Below are positions 11,935 to 24,026 of a stretch of DNA of 64,000 bases, piece after piece. The stretch is from Argentina anserina (taxonomy: Eukaryota > Streptophyta > Magnoliopsida > Rosales > Rosaceae). Below the pieces are notes generated by a model that saw only the letters and a list, made by a program, of their open reading frames with translations, made no database searches and had not been told where the DNA came from. The stretch lies in assembly GCF_933775445.1 (NCBI RefSeq), contig NC_065874.1:22576501-22640500 (forward strand), written 5' to 3'. The stretch's first letter is position 1, and every line of letters begins with the position of its first letter. The translations under genes and the position numbers were made by a program.

Positions 11935-12100
11935 AAGAAACATCAAAATTATCAAGAAACTTGAAGAACGCAGGCAATTTTGCTCAACAAAGAACAGAGT
12001 GATTCAGTACGTGAAAAAACAAGAGGAAGGATCGGACTAAGAAAACCAATGGAAGGGGAAAGAGGTAAAATCCACTTGAACCTGAAAAGCCCTATATAAA
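11611..12100 (-). promoter_or_regulatory. SMR gene 5' leader and TATA box
   Basis: On the minus strand a TTTATATAGG element (12091-12100) lies about 480 bp upstream of the SMR start codon. Transcription from there would give a leader of roughly 450 nt containing the GA microsatellite at 11890-11933 (CT-rich tract in the transcript is reversed to TC on the sense strand). No other matching TATA box lies closer. The transcription start is inferred. Confidence 0.5.
11890..11933. repeat. (GA)n microsatellite, about 44 bp
   Basis: A nearly perfect GA run located in the predicted 5' leader of the SMR gene. GA/CT runs near plant promoters can act as GAGA-type elements; here that role is only a possibility. 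Confidence 0.9.
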
Positions 12101-12371
12101 CCCTAAAGAAGTGAAGAGAAGAGAAGAGAAGAGAGAGTAGAGAGAGGAGAAGAGGCGGGATGTAATTATTATGTGGCTCGTAGGGTTTATAATGATCATC
12201 AAAGGTAATTCGGGGAGGCTGACCGCTGCCCGAAGCAATATGGCCAAAGTGAATAAGAGGAGCCCGCTGCCCTTAATTAAAATAGCTAAATTAAAGTACG
12301 TGATTATGATCTTTAAATGACATCATTTGAGGTATTAGTCTGTGTGAAGACTAATTTTAGAACTTCGTTAC

Positions 12372-12784
12372 GAGAAATTTTTCAGTGTTATTGTAGATTT
12401 GTAGTACTACATGATAATAACTAGTAGTTTATCATTTCAATCACAATTTGACATGGGAGATTTAATTAAAAAATTTATATTTAAACTATTTTGTCAAATG
12501 CTATTTTAAGTTTTTTTTAGAACCCTACACCATATATTCTAATACCCTAAATCCTAAACTCTAAAACCTACACTTTAAACCCTAAACCTTAAACCCTAAA
12601 CTTTAAACTCTAAACCCGAAATCTTAGTTTAAAATCATCAATACTCATGAAGGTTATTTAACAAATAATAAAAATATGTTAAATTATAATTTTAGTGTAA
12701 TAAATTCACGTGTCGAAATATAATAGATAATGATGATCACTAAGCATTGCAATGTAATATTACGGTAGCATATAAAAATTTCTC
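12372..12784. mobile_element. MITE with telomere-like core (copy A)
   Basis: Termini are GAGAAATTTTTCAG at the left and ...AAAAATTTCTC at the right, giving an 11-bp perfect inverted terminal repeat GAGAAATTTTT. The flanking 9-mers CTTCGTTAC (12363-12371) and CTTAATTAC (12785-12793) agree at 7 of 9 positions, suggesting a Mutator-type target duplication. The centre (about 12520-12630) is a degenerate array of CCCTAAA/CCTTAAA units resembling plant telomere repeat. A second copy in reverse orientation lies at 44413-44807. There is no coding sequence. The element lies about 270 bp upstream of the SMR TATA box. Confidence 0.65.
12520..12630 (+). repeat. Telomere-like CCCTAAA array inside MITE copy A
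   Basis: About a dozen degenerate units such as ACCCTAAAT, AACCCTAAACC and TTTAAACCC follow one another. The array is shared by the second MITE copy (as TTTAGGG, near 44575-44670), so it is part of the element and not a relic of a chromosome end. Confidence 0.75.
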
Positions 12785-12793
12785 CTTAATTAC

Positions 12794-15559
12794 CTCTAAT
12801 TATCTAAAGATTAATGAATCGAGCTCTATCGTAACATTGAAAACTAAAGATATCTCTTAATTGATCGTATTTGACATCTTCATATAGTTGCTAAGACACA
12901 CACATGTGACTAGTTCATGAAAATACAATAATTAGACTAAGATGTGTGAAGAAGTTGTGGTAAATATATGAACATGATACAAATTTGTATGACACTGCAC
13001 GTTGTTTCAAAATTGATATATAGAATCAAAACTGAATTTGTGTCGAAATTGATAGAATTAAATTTTCAGACATCCATAGTGTACTTTGCTCATCAAGGCC
13101 AAACTAACGCATTACTCACACCATAATTACATATGACCAATATTTGTGCGTCTTGAATGAATTCTTAACTTATTTTGAAAGGTTTCTTCTCATAGCGATA
13201 AAACTCGAAGAAATTACTACTCACTTTGTCACCCAAATATTCCTCGAGGAGATTTCTACTTACTGTATCTAGAATTTTTCCTTTTCGCAATGTTCCATTC
13301 GTTTCCATCTCGATGGCATTTGTCAATTAATTAGGCTGGTGCAATGCAATGCATCACACTTTGCACCTCACGTTTTACCTCATCTTGTGCAATGATAAAG
13401 ATTTAGTATCATTAAAAGAAGGTTGAGTTATGAGCCCCTGAAACAGAGAAATACATCAAAGAGATTCAAAAATACCATAAATTACATAGATTAAAATAAC
13501 ATGGGCAGAATGGCCATCTACCCGAGGAACAGTTAATTGTTAAGATTCTATCCATTATAATAGTTGTATGTAAATTATCATCTTTTCATAGTTATCTAAG
13601 TTGGTGAATTAGAGAGCAAGAGGATTGGAAAGGGTCACTCACTGCGACTTCTCTGCAACCACATTTCTTTAATCACTAGGGACATAGTTTTGAGATTTGA
13701 TTCATGCATGGTTGATTCCCTTCATGTTCCCTTCCTCTTCTTTTATTTACAGTTTTTCTGGAGACAAGTTCAGTGCTTCTCAGGGTATCCTATTGAACCG
13801 AGGAATTCTTTACTTCAACACGTGTCCCAGGTACCAGGCAGCACCCATTATTCGACACAAATCATTAAAAGTACAATCAGATTGTTTTCTTTGGGATACG
13901 CCTGTGAACATTAGTCGATGGAATTTCATCATCTCAAGTCATTGTAACTTCAGTTTGAAGTGATTGATTTTGTGAACAAAGGTCTTACCTGTGTTTGCTA
14001 TGTTTGTTTCGATGAAGTCGGACTATACACGTTCGATGATTCTACGATTTAACAAGTATACACTTCAATCTTCGGATTAGAAACACAAGATATGTTTGGA
14101 TTGCCATTAGGACTTGATCCTTGTGTAATGGGTGTGGAGGGTTGATGTAAAGCCTACAATGCTTTGTTATTTGTTAAATGGGATTAGATCTAGCTCTGTT
14201 TATGGCAATCAAGAGGGTTGACTTGGGTAAAAAGTAACAAAGCAAAAGCTTAGAAAAAGCTACTGATTAAACAAAACAAGGTTTTCACCAAAATTAGCAT
14301 TCCAAAGTAATATATCTAATGTCAACGAGTTTCACCATGCACATGAGATCGCTCAAAGAGGATAAAAAAATTTCACTTCACCTCTTGGCGTAATTGTGGC
14401 GGGTTGCACATGAATGCCGTACAGAGACTTGAAAGATGGTGACTAGAGTATGGAAATCACCATAGTCGATCTCGAGGTTCCCAATCACTCATTATATAAC
14501 TAACTGCATCTCAGGTTTAGTGTTTCAAAACCCTGAACCCTACACCAATTGGATTAAATCATAATAGTTCTAGTAAGGAAAAAGCATGCGAGACCAACCA
14601 AGAAGGCTACGAATTAACCTACTAGCAGAAGAGAATTCAGCAAGCCATTTTACTCTAGATAAGCATATCATATTTCATGTACTGTAATAAACTAATTCTG
14701 TAACATGTGTAAACCATTTTAGAAAGAAAGCATAAGAAAACTACTATGTGCGTGCCCAACTCATATATGGCTGAAGTATGAGTCAGTACAGGGTAAGCAT
14801 TCCCAGCAAGGTTAACTTAAGTTTCAAATGTGTAACTGTGTAAGACTTGGCTTTGATAAGGGGCAAATTTGTAGTCTTACAGTTACTCAAAACTCATATA
14901 TGGCATATTAACGTCTTGAATTACTAGTAAGATGGCATGCCACAAATTCATGTTTGGCGAAAGTGACCAGTTTCTTGCAAAAGTAGAATCTAGTTCTGAG
15001 GAAAGCAAGATAATTTGTTCGTACACATTTGAAAGATAACCTGAAACAAAAACTTCATCGATCACTAAACTGTAACATTTATGCTATGCCTCACTCAACA
15101 AATAAGCCTTCATTGATTTTCAACTATGTGTAAGATGCCCAAAATTGTTACAAATATAGCGAAAAGTATCCAATGATGAACAAAGCATCTAGCAGTTAGC
15201 TTTGAAATATATAAATGAGGCACTTGACACTTGATACCCAAGCTTACAAACCATACCTATGAAATGGCACTGGCTTCACACATAGGAAACAGGTGATACT
15301 GATGGTCTGATGCCGAAGAACATGGACATTACTACTCCATGTTTGTTGACAGAAATCCCTGTGATAACAATACTGTTCATAGTCTCAAAACATGAAGACA
15401 TGAAAATTCCAGCAACAAAATGGTAACAACCATCGAACAGTAAGCGAGCAGTGAGCATAAAGGGAAATTCATGATGACTATCAACGGACCCTCGCTCGCC
15501 ACTTCCAGCAAATTCTGCATATAGTAGATTCATTCTGTAGATTCAGGGGCACAAATTCT
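12794..15559. other. Intergenic stretch, nothing recognised, plus EF-Ts 3' flank
   Basis: No supportable gene. At 13690-13963 two overlapping plus-strand open frames follow a pyrimidine tract ending in TTACAG, which looks like an acceptor, but the peptides match no family I know. From 15559 down to perhaps 15200 the sequence is expected to contain the EF-Ts 3' untranslated region. Short open frames at 14883-15065 and 15276-15533 on the minus strand show no domain. Confidence 0.5.
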
Positions 15560-15929
15560 TCACACAGCCTTGGCCAAATTTTCAGATGTACCAGATGCTT
15601 CTAGCCTGCCAAATTTTCACTTGGTCATTATCATACCATCAGAAACAAGAACCTTGAAAAGAGATTTATAGTCGTAGAACATCAACCTTTAGTATAGTTG
15701 AACAAGAATGAAAACCAACTAAAATTTCAAGACAATCAGAATTACCTATATTTGTGTGTGTGTGTGAATTTAGTACCTAGTATATAGCATTGTTAAATCA
15801 CACAAACACAGGAAAACATTAACAAGTAAGGAATTTCTACCTTTGAATTCCTTCTCCAACTTGCATCCTGAAAAAGCTCTTAATCTTCACTGTTGATCCA
15901 ACTTCCTTAGATAACTTATCTAAAAGTGT

Positions 15930-16388
15930 CTGTAAGATACATTTGTAACACAATAGTCAACAAGTACACCACAGTCTTAAATGGTACCATCTTTTCTAGA
16001 GCAAGCCAACTTATAAACAATGTCAAGCAAATTAAGGTACTTGTACAAAGTACTAGTAGTACTTTTTTTTTATTGAAGTACTAGTAGTACTTTATACTAA
16101 AAAGAACAAAATATTTACATATACAACATTATTATAACCGTTTGGAAAATTGTATGGTATAATTGTATGAATATGAATCCCACTTACTGAACAGGAAGTT
16201 GTTATTCAGATTTATGTCACATGAAAACGGACACCTAGTGAGGTATTGGGGAAATCATTCTTCTAACTTTTGCAAATCAAGTATTACATTGGTGCTGTTA
16301 GTAGAATACTCTTTTTCCTTATTCTGTGTGTTGAAACACGTTAGCTTCATTTGTTATTTTATCTATTCTATATGATAAAGAATTTTAC
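15930..16388. other. EF-Ts intron 6 with repeated AGTACTAGTAGTACT motif
   Basis: The intron contains two direct copies of a 16-17 bp motif AAGTACTAGTAGTACTTT (about 16046-16064 and 16075-16093) separated by a T-rich spacer. Each copy is itself nearly palindromic. Confidence 0.6.
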
Positions 16389-16879
16389 CTTTACATTTAC
16401 AGAATCGTCCACAATAAACATCTGCTCCATCAGAACAACTTCTTCATAGTATTTACGCAAGCGACCTTCTACTATTTTGTCTATGGCCATCTGAGATTTT
16501 CCCGTACTTTCAGCCTGAGATCAACAGGAAACAAAAGGAGAAGGTGTTATCACTGGCATGTAGGTTTTTATTTTTATTTTTTATAAGAAGTGGGTACACA
16601 CGATTGCAAGCAGCCACTATATTTCAATTTTGTAAACAAATAAAAGACCTTAACTTTATCATTGGCATCACCTCATCAATGACACATGATAAAAAATTTA
16701 GCTGAAAGTGAAGTAAACCAAAAGAAAAACATGCACATTCTGTCCTCAAATCAATTTTGTCATTCAATCCAGCACATCAATTGTCCCATTAAATTATCAT
16801 CTTTAATGATTTGAAATTCATTTTTCTTTTCTAGATTTTATCCTGTTTCATGTGATGAACTGCGCCTCTTCACTTTTGG

Positions 16880-18230
16880 TTCTTTTACAATAAGGGCTTC
16901 TGCTTGAGTTGGTAGGTATCACCTAGTATACATCAAATCCAGGGGGGAAAAATCAAGATCCTTCCAGGTAAGATATGTGGAAGTGTATAGCAGGAGAGTT
17001 GAGACATGTGAGTTAGAAGGGAGTTTCAGATTGTGGCCAGATGGGTTTGGTAGTGTTCCATCACTTCCATGTCTTTAGATATGTCTGTAGAAATCAGATC
17101 ACAAATGTTATCACAATTAAGAGTTACATTTCCCTCCTTCCAATGAAGATTAGGTCTTGGAATGTTGGAGACTGCAGGCCTATAAGCTTGGTGCCAGCCT
17201 TTGAAAAACTTTGGCTGTAAAGTGGAGCTTTTGGTGTTTAAGATCGTTTTTGAAAAGGCATATGACCGTGTGAGTGAAACTATCTTTTTGGTGTTTAAGG
17301 AGGGTTTGGCGCAAGGTGGCAAGATGTTCTGGGGGTTTCTTCAGGTCTGCCAATTTACCATCATCAGTGGTGACCTAGACAAAAATTTGTACTCGTGTCA
17401 AGGTTATCATTTGTCAATTTTCATGTTCAGTACAAGTTGTACTTCTGAGTAGGTTGGTATTGTGTGCAAGGGAGGCAACTAATCAAAGTGATGATAAAAT
17501 TGGGAGTGAAGGGGTGGAAGTAGCACATTACCAATTTGAGACTAACACTACCCTTTTGTATGCCATGACGACAAGAGATAATGGAAGCTATTAGGTGTGT
17601 GTCATGAGTAAGCTTGGGAGTACTGAGGCTTGTCAAAATCAATTGTAAATTTGCAGTTATGGTTTACAAAGTATTTGGGGTTTTCATTCGAAAGCAATCC
17701 AAGGCTACCAGTTTCTTGAACCTGGTGGTAGGAATGGTTAACGAGAGGCTAAAAGGCCGGAAGGACATGTAGTTCTGAAGAGGCTGACTTACCTTGATTT
17801 TAGGTTGTATTGAAAGCATGTATTCTATCAAGAACAGTTATGTAGTTATGTTTACCATGTATTATCATTCGATCTGATGAAGCCTTCACAGTTTCCTTGT
17901 TTGTTCTTCTTTAGCCAAGTGGATAATACTCAGGGAGGCAAGAGGTTGACTGGACAACTCCATTAGAGAGGACTCATAAAAGTTACTTGCTGAAAAAAAA
18001 AAAAAGAAGGCCAGAACCCTTTGGAATTGTGGTCTGGATGGTTTGGATAAAAAAGAATCAAAAGATTATTTGACACCTATGGTGGGGCAAAGAGGGAAGA
18101 CCTGTGGGAGAGTCAAGTTCTGGGCATCCTTATGTCTACTACTTCTAGGGATTTTAAGGACACCATTCTTGGGGCTTAAGCAGAAATTTACAAAAAAAAA
18201 TGTATATGTTGTGTCTATATTTACATATGC
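16880..18230 (+). mobile_element. LINE fragment inside EF-Ts intron 5, antisense to the host gene
   Basis: Intron 5 (16515-18435, 1.9 kb) holds pieces of a LINE reverse transcriptase on the plus strand. CRPISLVPAFEKLWL (17173-17217) corresponds to the conserved F-R-P-I-S-L block of plant LINE RTs, and VFKIVFEKAYDRV (17234-17272) to the K-x-D-F-E-K-A-Y-D motif with the key aspartate replaced by valine. Sequence between these blocks is missing, so the copy is internally deleted and inactive. The outer limits given are estimates from the loss of recognisable sequence. Confidence 0.6.
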
Positions 18231-20368
18231 ATATTAGCAAGCTGTGCAATCTCCTAATGACTCCTACAAACTAATCAGCAGTTTCACTGCAAAGAGGCTC
18301 ATTAAACTTAAGTCCTGGAAAATAATAAAACATGTAATTAGGTGAAATTATACTAGTTTTACCAATCACAGTCATTTCATGTTTAAAATAGAGTTGACAG
18401 CTGAGTGTGGTAGAACACATGATAATACCAAGTACCTGAGACTTGAGAATTTCGCGTTCACTCTCTAAAGCATCAGAAGAAACAAGTTCCTTTGTTAAGA
18501 ATAAAGGCTTTGCTGCCACCACATGCATTGCCATTTCTGATCCGATCTGCTGTATGGCATCCAACTGAGCATTCTTGTCCTCCACTTCAAGTGCTACAAT
18601 TCCAGCAATGCGACCCAAACCTGTAGTTAGATTAAACAGATGATGAAGACCGATTTAAAAAAATTGTTTCAACTCAGATATTTTCATCCAGTATCTGTGA
18701 CTTTGCAACATATGATCAAGATGGCATCTGAATACATTGCACGGTGCACCTCTTTTGAATTCAAGGGCACTATCTTCCATGAAAGGAATAGGTGGGTTAA
18801 GTCATGTACCTGGTTGGGGACTTGCATGAAGGTATGTGGAAACAACACAGTGTGAAGCAGTAGACATCACAAATCCCCTTCTGAGCTTAATATATTCACC
18901 CATTACTGCAGCCACTTCTGTAATTGCATTCTGAACAGTTGTTTCTCAACTAATCTTTGGATGTTCAAGATTAAACTTCAAGTCCTGATAATGATTTAAT
19001 AGCTGAATATTAACTCTGCAGCAAACCAAATTCTGATTCAGGTTTTAAAAGGCCTTGGCAATCTAATGAGATCAATATATAGGCTTACTACTCAATTTAC
19101 CAATATATTTTACCATGGTAGAATCACCAAGGTCTCATATTTCAGTTATTCCATTTATTTGCAACAATAGAGTGTGATTGCTACAGATATCTTTATATAT
19201 ATAGAATTGGGAGTAGAGCTAGCCCATTATTATCAACTTCTGATACAACCTGCAGTTAAATTACTTATATATTCATTTATCGTGATACTTTACCAGCATG
19301 CCAAATTCACCAAGCAGAAACATTGTATATCTGATTCATGCCAAAAGTATCAAGAGGGATAATATGCTCTCAGTTCGCGTGTTAATCATTACAAGTCTTA
19401 CTATTAAGGACTTAGTGCCGTAAGGTTCTTGAAAAACATATATCATGTTGGTGCATAATGCAATCATAAGTAGACTAGGATATCTGGAGAACAAAATTAA
19501 TACAAAATTAGGGAAAACTTCAGACTGTCTTACCTCTAAATATTCAGAGGCAATGGGACAGATTCCAGAAACGTCTTGAGAAGAGCCTTCAACCAGCAAA
19601 GCTTGCTTTGCCAAAGCTAAGGCCTAGAAGAAGAAACAAAATAAAAAAAAAGTCTGATCTTCAATACCTTCAAAAAGAAAATCACAAGGCATTAACCTAA
19701 GATACTAATCTGAAAAACATTAATGGGTAAACAAAAATTAATTGCTTCTACAAAACCCGCTAAGAATAAAAACTAACAAATTTGAACTCCAAAATATTGG
19801 GAGAAACTGTTATCAATTTCACTAACCAAGAATTGGAAGATTTCATTTCTAGCAACAAAATCAGTCTCACAGTTGAGTTCAATAAGAGCAGCCTTGCTCT
19901 CATTCTGAGCTAGCGCAAGCAATCCCTCAGAAGCCAATCTTGACGACTTCTTTGATGCCAAAACCACCCCTCTTCTCCTCAATTCCTTAAGTGCATCCTC
20001 TGCATTTCACGAAACAAATCAAGCTTTCAAGATTCAACAAAAACTTCACTTAAATCAAAAAAGGAATTAGAGAAGATACACACACCAATATCCCAGTTGC
20101 AATCAACGAGAGCCGCCTTGACATCTTTGATAGGAGCGCTTGTTCTCTGCCTCAGTTGCTTTATGAGACTCATAGGATCACAAGCTTCCAAACTGAACCT
20201 CCTAAGAAACACAGCAGACCCAAATTGGGTACTGGGAACTCTTTTACTCGAAACACAGCTAGAAAAGCCACGCCCATTAGCAGCATTAGCTGTAGCTGAG
20301 CATCTATGAACCACCCTGCACCTCAGTATCGAACCAAGACAATGTTTGGCACCTCCTCCAAAACCCAT

Positions 20369-20798
20369 CTCAACCCACAATTATTTTGTTTCATAGGAGT
20401 TAAAATATGTCAGAACAACAAAGATGGGTGTACAAATGAAGTGCTTATCAAAACAGCAAAACCATAACACAACGTTTTTATAAGGAATAAGGATTCATAT
20501 GAACGAAGCAGAGACTATAATATGAATCGAATCAAACAAGAACATGATCAGATAGGCTGACTTGAAAACCTTAAATTGATTATCCGAGTCTGGTTCCCCG
20601 GAATTGACCCCTACCACCAATCTCTTCCCTGTATTCAGTTTGTCACTCTGCTTACGTCTGACTCTTTACTCTTCGGTGTTTTACTGGTTTTTCTATCACT
20701 AATACGGCGTCGTCACGTTATCTTTCCACTGTCTTTTACGTTTTCACCCTTCTAGGGGATCAACCCTAGGTGTTTTTTTTTTTTTTTGCTTTGAAAAG
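20369..20798. promoter_or_regulatory. Upstream region of the EF-Ts gene
   Basis: 430 bp between the EF-Ts start codon and a small hairpin element. No convincing TATA box is visible on the minus strand; many organellar-protein genes in plants are TATA-less. Nothing else is recognised. Confidence 0.35.
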
Positions 20799-20887
20799 AA
20801 AATGGCACCTGGATCTCTATAATTTCAACAACAACAAAATTCATTTTTTTTAAAAAATTGAAATTATAGAGATTCAAGAGCCATTTT
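20799..20887. repeat. Small foldback (89 bp) with ~30-bp arms
   Basis: AAAATGGC...GGATCTCTATAATTTCAA at the left pairs with TTGAAATTATAGAGATTC...GCCATTTT at the right. The inner 18 bp differ at one position and the outer 8 bp match perfectly, separated by a 4-bp mismatched bulge. The loop is about 29 nt and A/T-rich. A tiny MITE or hairpin RNA source are both possible. Confidence 0.75.
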
Positions 20888-22121
20888 GAGAGATAAAAAA
20901 AAAACGGTTTTAAAATCATGTAAATTCAGATCAAATGCCAATATGCCAAAGACCAATCACACCACCGAAAAAGCAATCTAGTAGATGAACAATTAGAGAC
21001 TCAAAACAATCATTCTTGCTCATTACATACGAACTCATCAATTGACATATTGCAAACCTAATACAAGCTGAGATAACTTACTCCCTAAGCCGCAATACCT
21101 TTATATTCTCATCTATCGAAAACAATATGGACAACTTAGAATGATACTACCCCAATTCATACTTGACTTGGAAGACAAACAAAAACCAAATTAAAATAGC
21201 TAACTCCAATCCTTCTTACAATGTTACCTTGTTTGCTTCCATTTTGTGTTTCCATGGACTTATCCGATGCCCAAGAGGCTAGGGGAACCCTGTTTCTTCA
21301 TAGCTCTCCCTTCCAAGACTGGGACCTCCACCAACTTGCTCGGCTCAAACTCTTTGGGGATGTATGTCAAACTAGGTTGCTTTCCATCCTTACAACGTCT
21401 CCATATATGTCGCGGATCCCTCCACAAGCATCCGTACAAGTGACATGAACCTATCAATCTAAGGTGCAACAAGCTGCCCACATCCTATCTTAGCAAACGG
21501 CTAAAAGAACCCACAAAGTTTACAGCTTAGGGTCAGCAACCTATTCACCTAGGGCCACATCAGTCAAATCCACACTCGATTGACCAACCTAGAAGCCCTA
21601 TTTTTATAATATTTGTTTTCCCCCAGCCGACCCATTTACCAACCAGTCCAGTCGCGTGCGCTTCAACTTCCACTAGCTTATAGATGGTCAGACCATCAGA
21701 CGATCCAACTTTAATCTCGTCCGCCTCTAACGATGGGACATTTTTCCAGGCCCCAAAGTCTTATATTAGGAACAAACTGACTGTAGACCCACGAACCTAG
21801 TCGCACCCTATGATTGTTTCTCCACGTCGACCACTAGCATCTCCAACTCGAGGTTGTCCAACCAATCAACCTCTAGTACTAAAAGCTCCACAACCTACTC
21901 ATTATCCACCATTGACGAAACCCCTCATTCAACTCCATCAAAGCTTTGTCACAACCATCAGCCCCACGACCAAGGAACTAACAAGCCTGAGATAGTTAAC
22001 TCCTTGATCTTCTCAAAAGTGTAACACAGTTTCACCAATAAATCTGAATGCAATGGCAGATTATAGTGATTTAAATAAGTCCACTGCCTTACATCATGAA
22101 CCTTTGATTTTCAGCACCACC
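20888..22121. other. Intergenic stretch with possible LINE-like sequence on the minus strand
   Basis: No supportable gene. The minus strand at 21260-21481 is open and contains a Cys/His/Trp-rich piece (CHLYGCLWRDPRHIWRRC) that recalls zinc-knuckle regions of transposon ORF1 proteins but lacks a diagnostic pattern. The rest shows no signal. Confidence 0.35.
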
Positions 22122-22634
22122 TCATTCCGTTGAAAAGCAATGAAAACAGATTTGATGAACTACCCCCAACATGTTTCGTTTGATTCAAAACCTTCAAAAT
22201 TTAAATTCTTCATTAGGCCCTGGAGGCATCGGATCACTAACCACAATTCTAGAAAATTTAGCGAGTTGTTGCCAAATCTCAACTATATTATATATGCCTA
22301 AAGCAGTGTTGCGCTGTTAAAGAACCAGAAACTAAGATGATGAAAATTTGTACTCCTACCTAAGAATCAGAAGACAAAAACCTCAGCATCGTCCTCATAA
22401 TTGAACCTGTATTATGCTCTTCAATGACAACACACTCAGCACCACAACCACAAAGTACGTACGCCATCAACATCTACTTCACTGATAGCCACACAAGAAA
22501 GCATCATCAATTTAAACTTCTCCTCAGTCGTCATTGAGTGATTAAACAAGGTGACAAAAGATGAATTTTTTTTCTTGCTCTTAAGTCTTAATAATAGTAT
22601 TGAAGTACAAAATTAATTTGATTTTAAAAGCCAT
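22122..22634 (-). repeat. Dispersed repeat, copy 1 (paired with 33765-34303)
   Basis: This block aligns along its full length with 33765-34303 in the same orientation; shared words include CACAATTCTA, CATAATTGAACCT, GATAGCCACACAAG and TTTTCTTGCTCTTAAGTCTTA. On the minus strand copy 1 keeps an open frame of 59 codons from 22534 to 22355 with a Cys-rich centre (TLCGCGAECVV); the other copy has stops in it. The similarity stops sharply at GATTTTAAAAG on the right. Transposon identity is unknown. Confidence 0.65.
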
Positions 22635-24021
22635 AAACTACTTACAGGACCATAGTTCGGCTAATTAATCCTACAATTTTTGAATTAATTAGAACCTGTG
22701 GATATTTTTAGGGAAGATATATATAGAACACAATTTAAATATTTAGGTGGAAATATCTTTGCATTTATTCAAGTTCTTCATTTGAATAACAATTTGTGGA
22801 AGTTAATAAGAATACAATTCAAGTTTGTTGTGCTTGATGCTTTCCTTTTGTGTGGCAGTTTGTCCTTAAGATGTTGTTATTAAACTCATGAGACTTCGGT
22901 TGTCATTTGACAAGTGAAAGACAACATCAGAGTAGCTGTGCAGATTTTGAGATATTTACCTTTCATACCTTGGGATTCTCATTGGAAATTTTCGATATGT
23001 TGCAAATATTTTCATATATAATGAGTAATTTTAATTCGACTAAAAACTCGAGAAAAATATGACCATATGGAGATTTGAACCTTATTTTGATATACAAAAA
23101 CAAAACACCTAAGTCATTCCTGTTGGAAAACAACTTGATAATTAAATACTTATTTTTCTAAAAAATCAGTATCTTTTAGTCAATCTTTATTAATATCTTG
23201 TTAAGGGAAAACACATTATGTGCATTCGTCAATGTAATATCTTGAGATGTGATTAAGTGATTAGTATTCAATAGTTATTGTATAATGTTTAGTCATTATT
23301 GTCATCATAATGTATGATGTAATTACCATTGTAATACGTTCCCTATATGAAGGGATTATGCAATTAAATGGGTAGACCAATTCCATATTTTCTACAACAT
23401 ATTTGATACTATTTGAAATATCCGTCGAAATATCAATTTTTCTATCCTAATAACTTCTCGATACTCGATATTTTAGTGATTGCTTCATATGTATTCATCT
23501 TTCTTTTTTTGGCCCAACATTATATATTTCTTATGGGAGGTTCTATATTTGAACGCCCATTTTATCTTAGTATTAGATTTCAATCATTAAACTCATATGG
23601 ATTAGCTCAGTTCTCGTTTAACTGTATAACATTTTAATAGTTGTGAAGTAATTTCTTTCCACACAAATCATCAATCTATTAACGGATATGGCCGATGAAA
23701 AAAATGAATACAGTTGGCCAACTTTGTTAGTTGATCTTTGTATTTTCTGGAAATTAACATACTTTGCATTAGGTCTCATAGACTCATATGCACAAACACT
23801 CATTGACATCACATCCATATAGTATTAAATCACACGAACGAATCTCCTCATGCGTTCACCTTCATGTGAATACGTTTTTAAATAACTTTTTATATTCTTA
23901 TAGCAACTTATTCAAACTTGCAGATGACACGGTGGAAACAAAAGTCTCATGTATTTGCTACAAAATAGACACCTATGATTGTGTCTTTCAATATGATATT
24001 TACCAGATGAACCCTAAAGAT
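22635..24021. other. AT-rich intergenic stretch, nothing recognised
   Basis: No gene, RNA or repeat identified. Short open frames (for example 23413-23637 plus) are hydrophobic by A/T bias and carry no domain. Confidence 0.5.
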
Positions 24022-24026
24022 ATGTT

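Larger units (their letters stand above)
15560..20368 (-). pseudogene. Mitochondrial elongation factor Ts gene with in-frame stop in exon 4
   Basis: Eight coding exons with GT-AG borders: 20086-20368, 19827-19999, 19534-19623, 18810-18984, 18436-18620, 16389-16514, 15841-15929, 15560-15605. They add to 1167 nt, 388 residues plus stop, close to the usual size of plant mitochondrial EF-Ts. EF-Ts recycles EF-Tu by exchanging GDP for GTP in organellar translation. The N-terminus is a Ser/Arg-rich presequence, then a UBA-like domain (IKQLRQRTSAPIKDVKAAL), the TDFVARNEIFQ core motif, and the dimerisation segments GLGRIAGIVALEVED and MHVVAAKPLFL. At codon 195 (18946-18948) the family's glycine codon in the G-E-T-T-V-Q-N context is TGA, so translation would stop half way. 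All other exons, borders and phases are intact, so this is a very recent null allele, a young pseudogene or a base error. Start chosen at the ATG at 20368. Confidence 0.88.

Noticed and set aside
12520..12630. Interstitial telomere, i.e. ancient chromosome fusion point
   Set aside because: The same array occurs within the second MITE copy, so it is part of a transposon.
13690..13963. Possible exon after a pyrimidine tract and CAG
   Set aside because: Peptide not recognised, no matching donor or partner exons.
20027..20380. EF-Ts start at 20380 (MWVE...)
   Set aside because: The codon at that position is TTG; the first ATG is at 20368.
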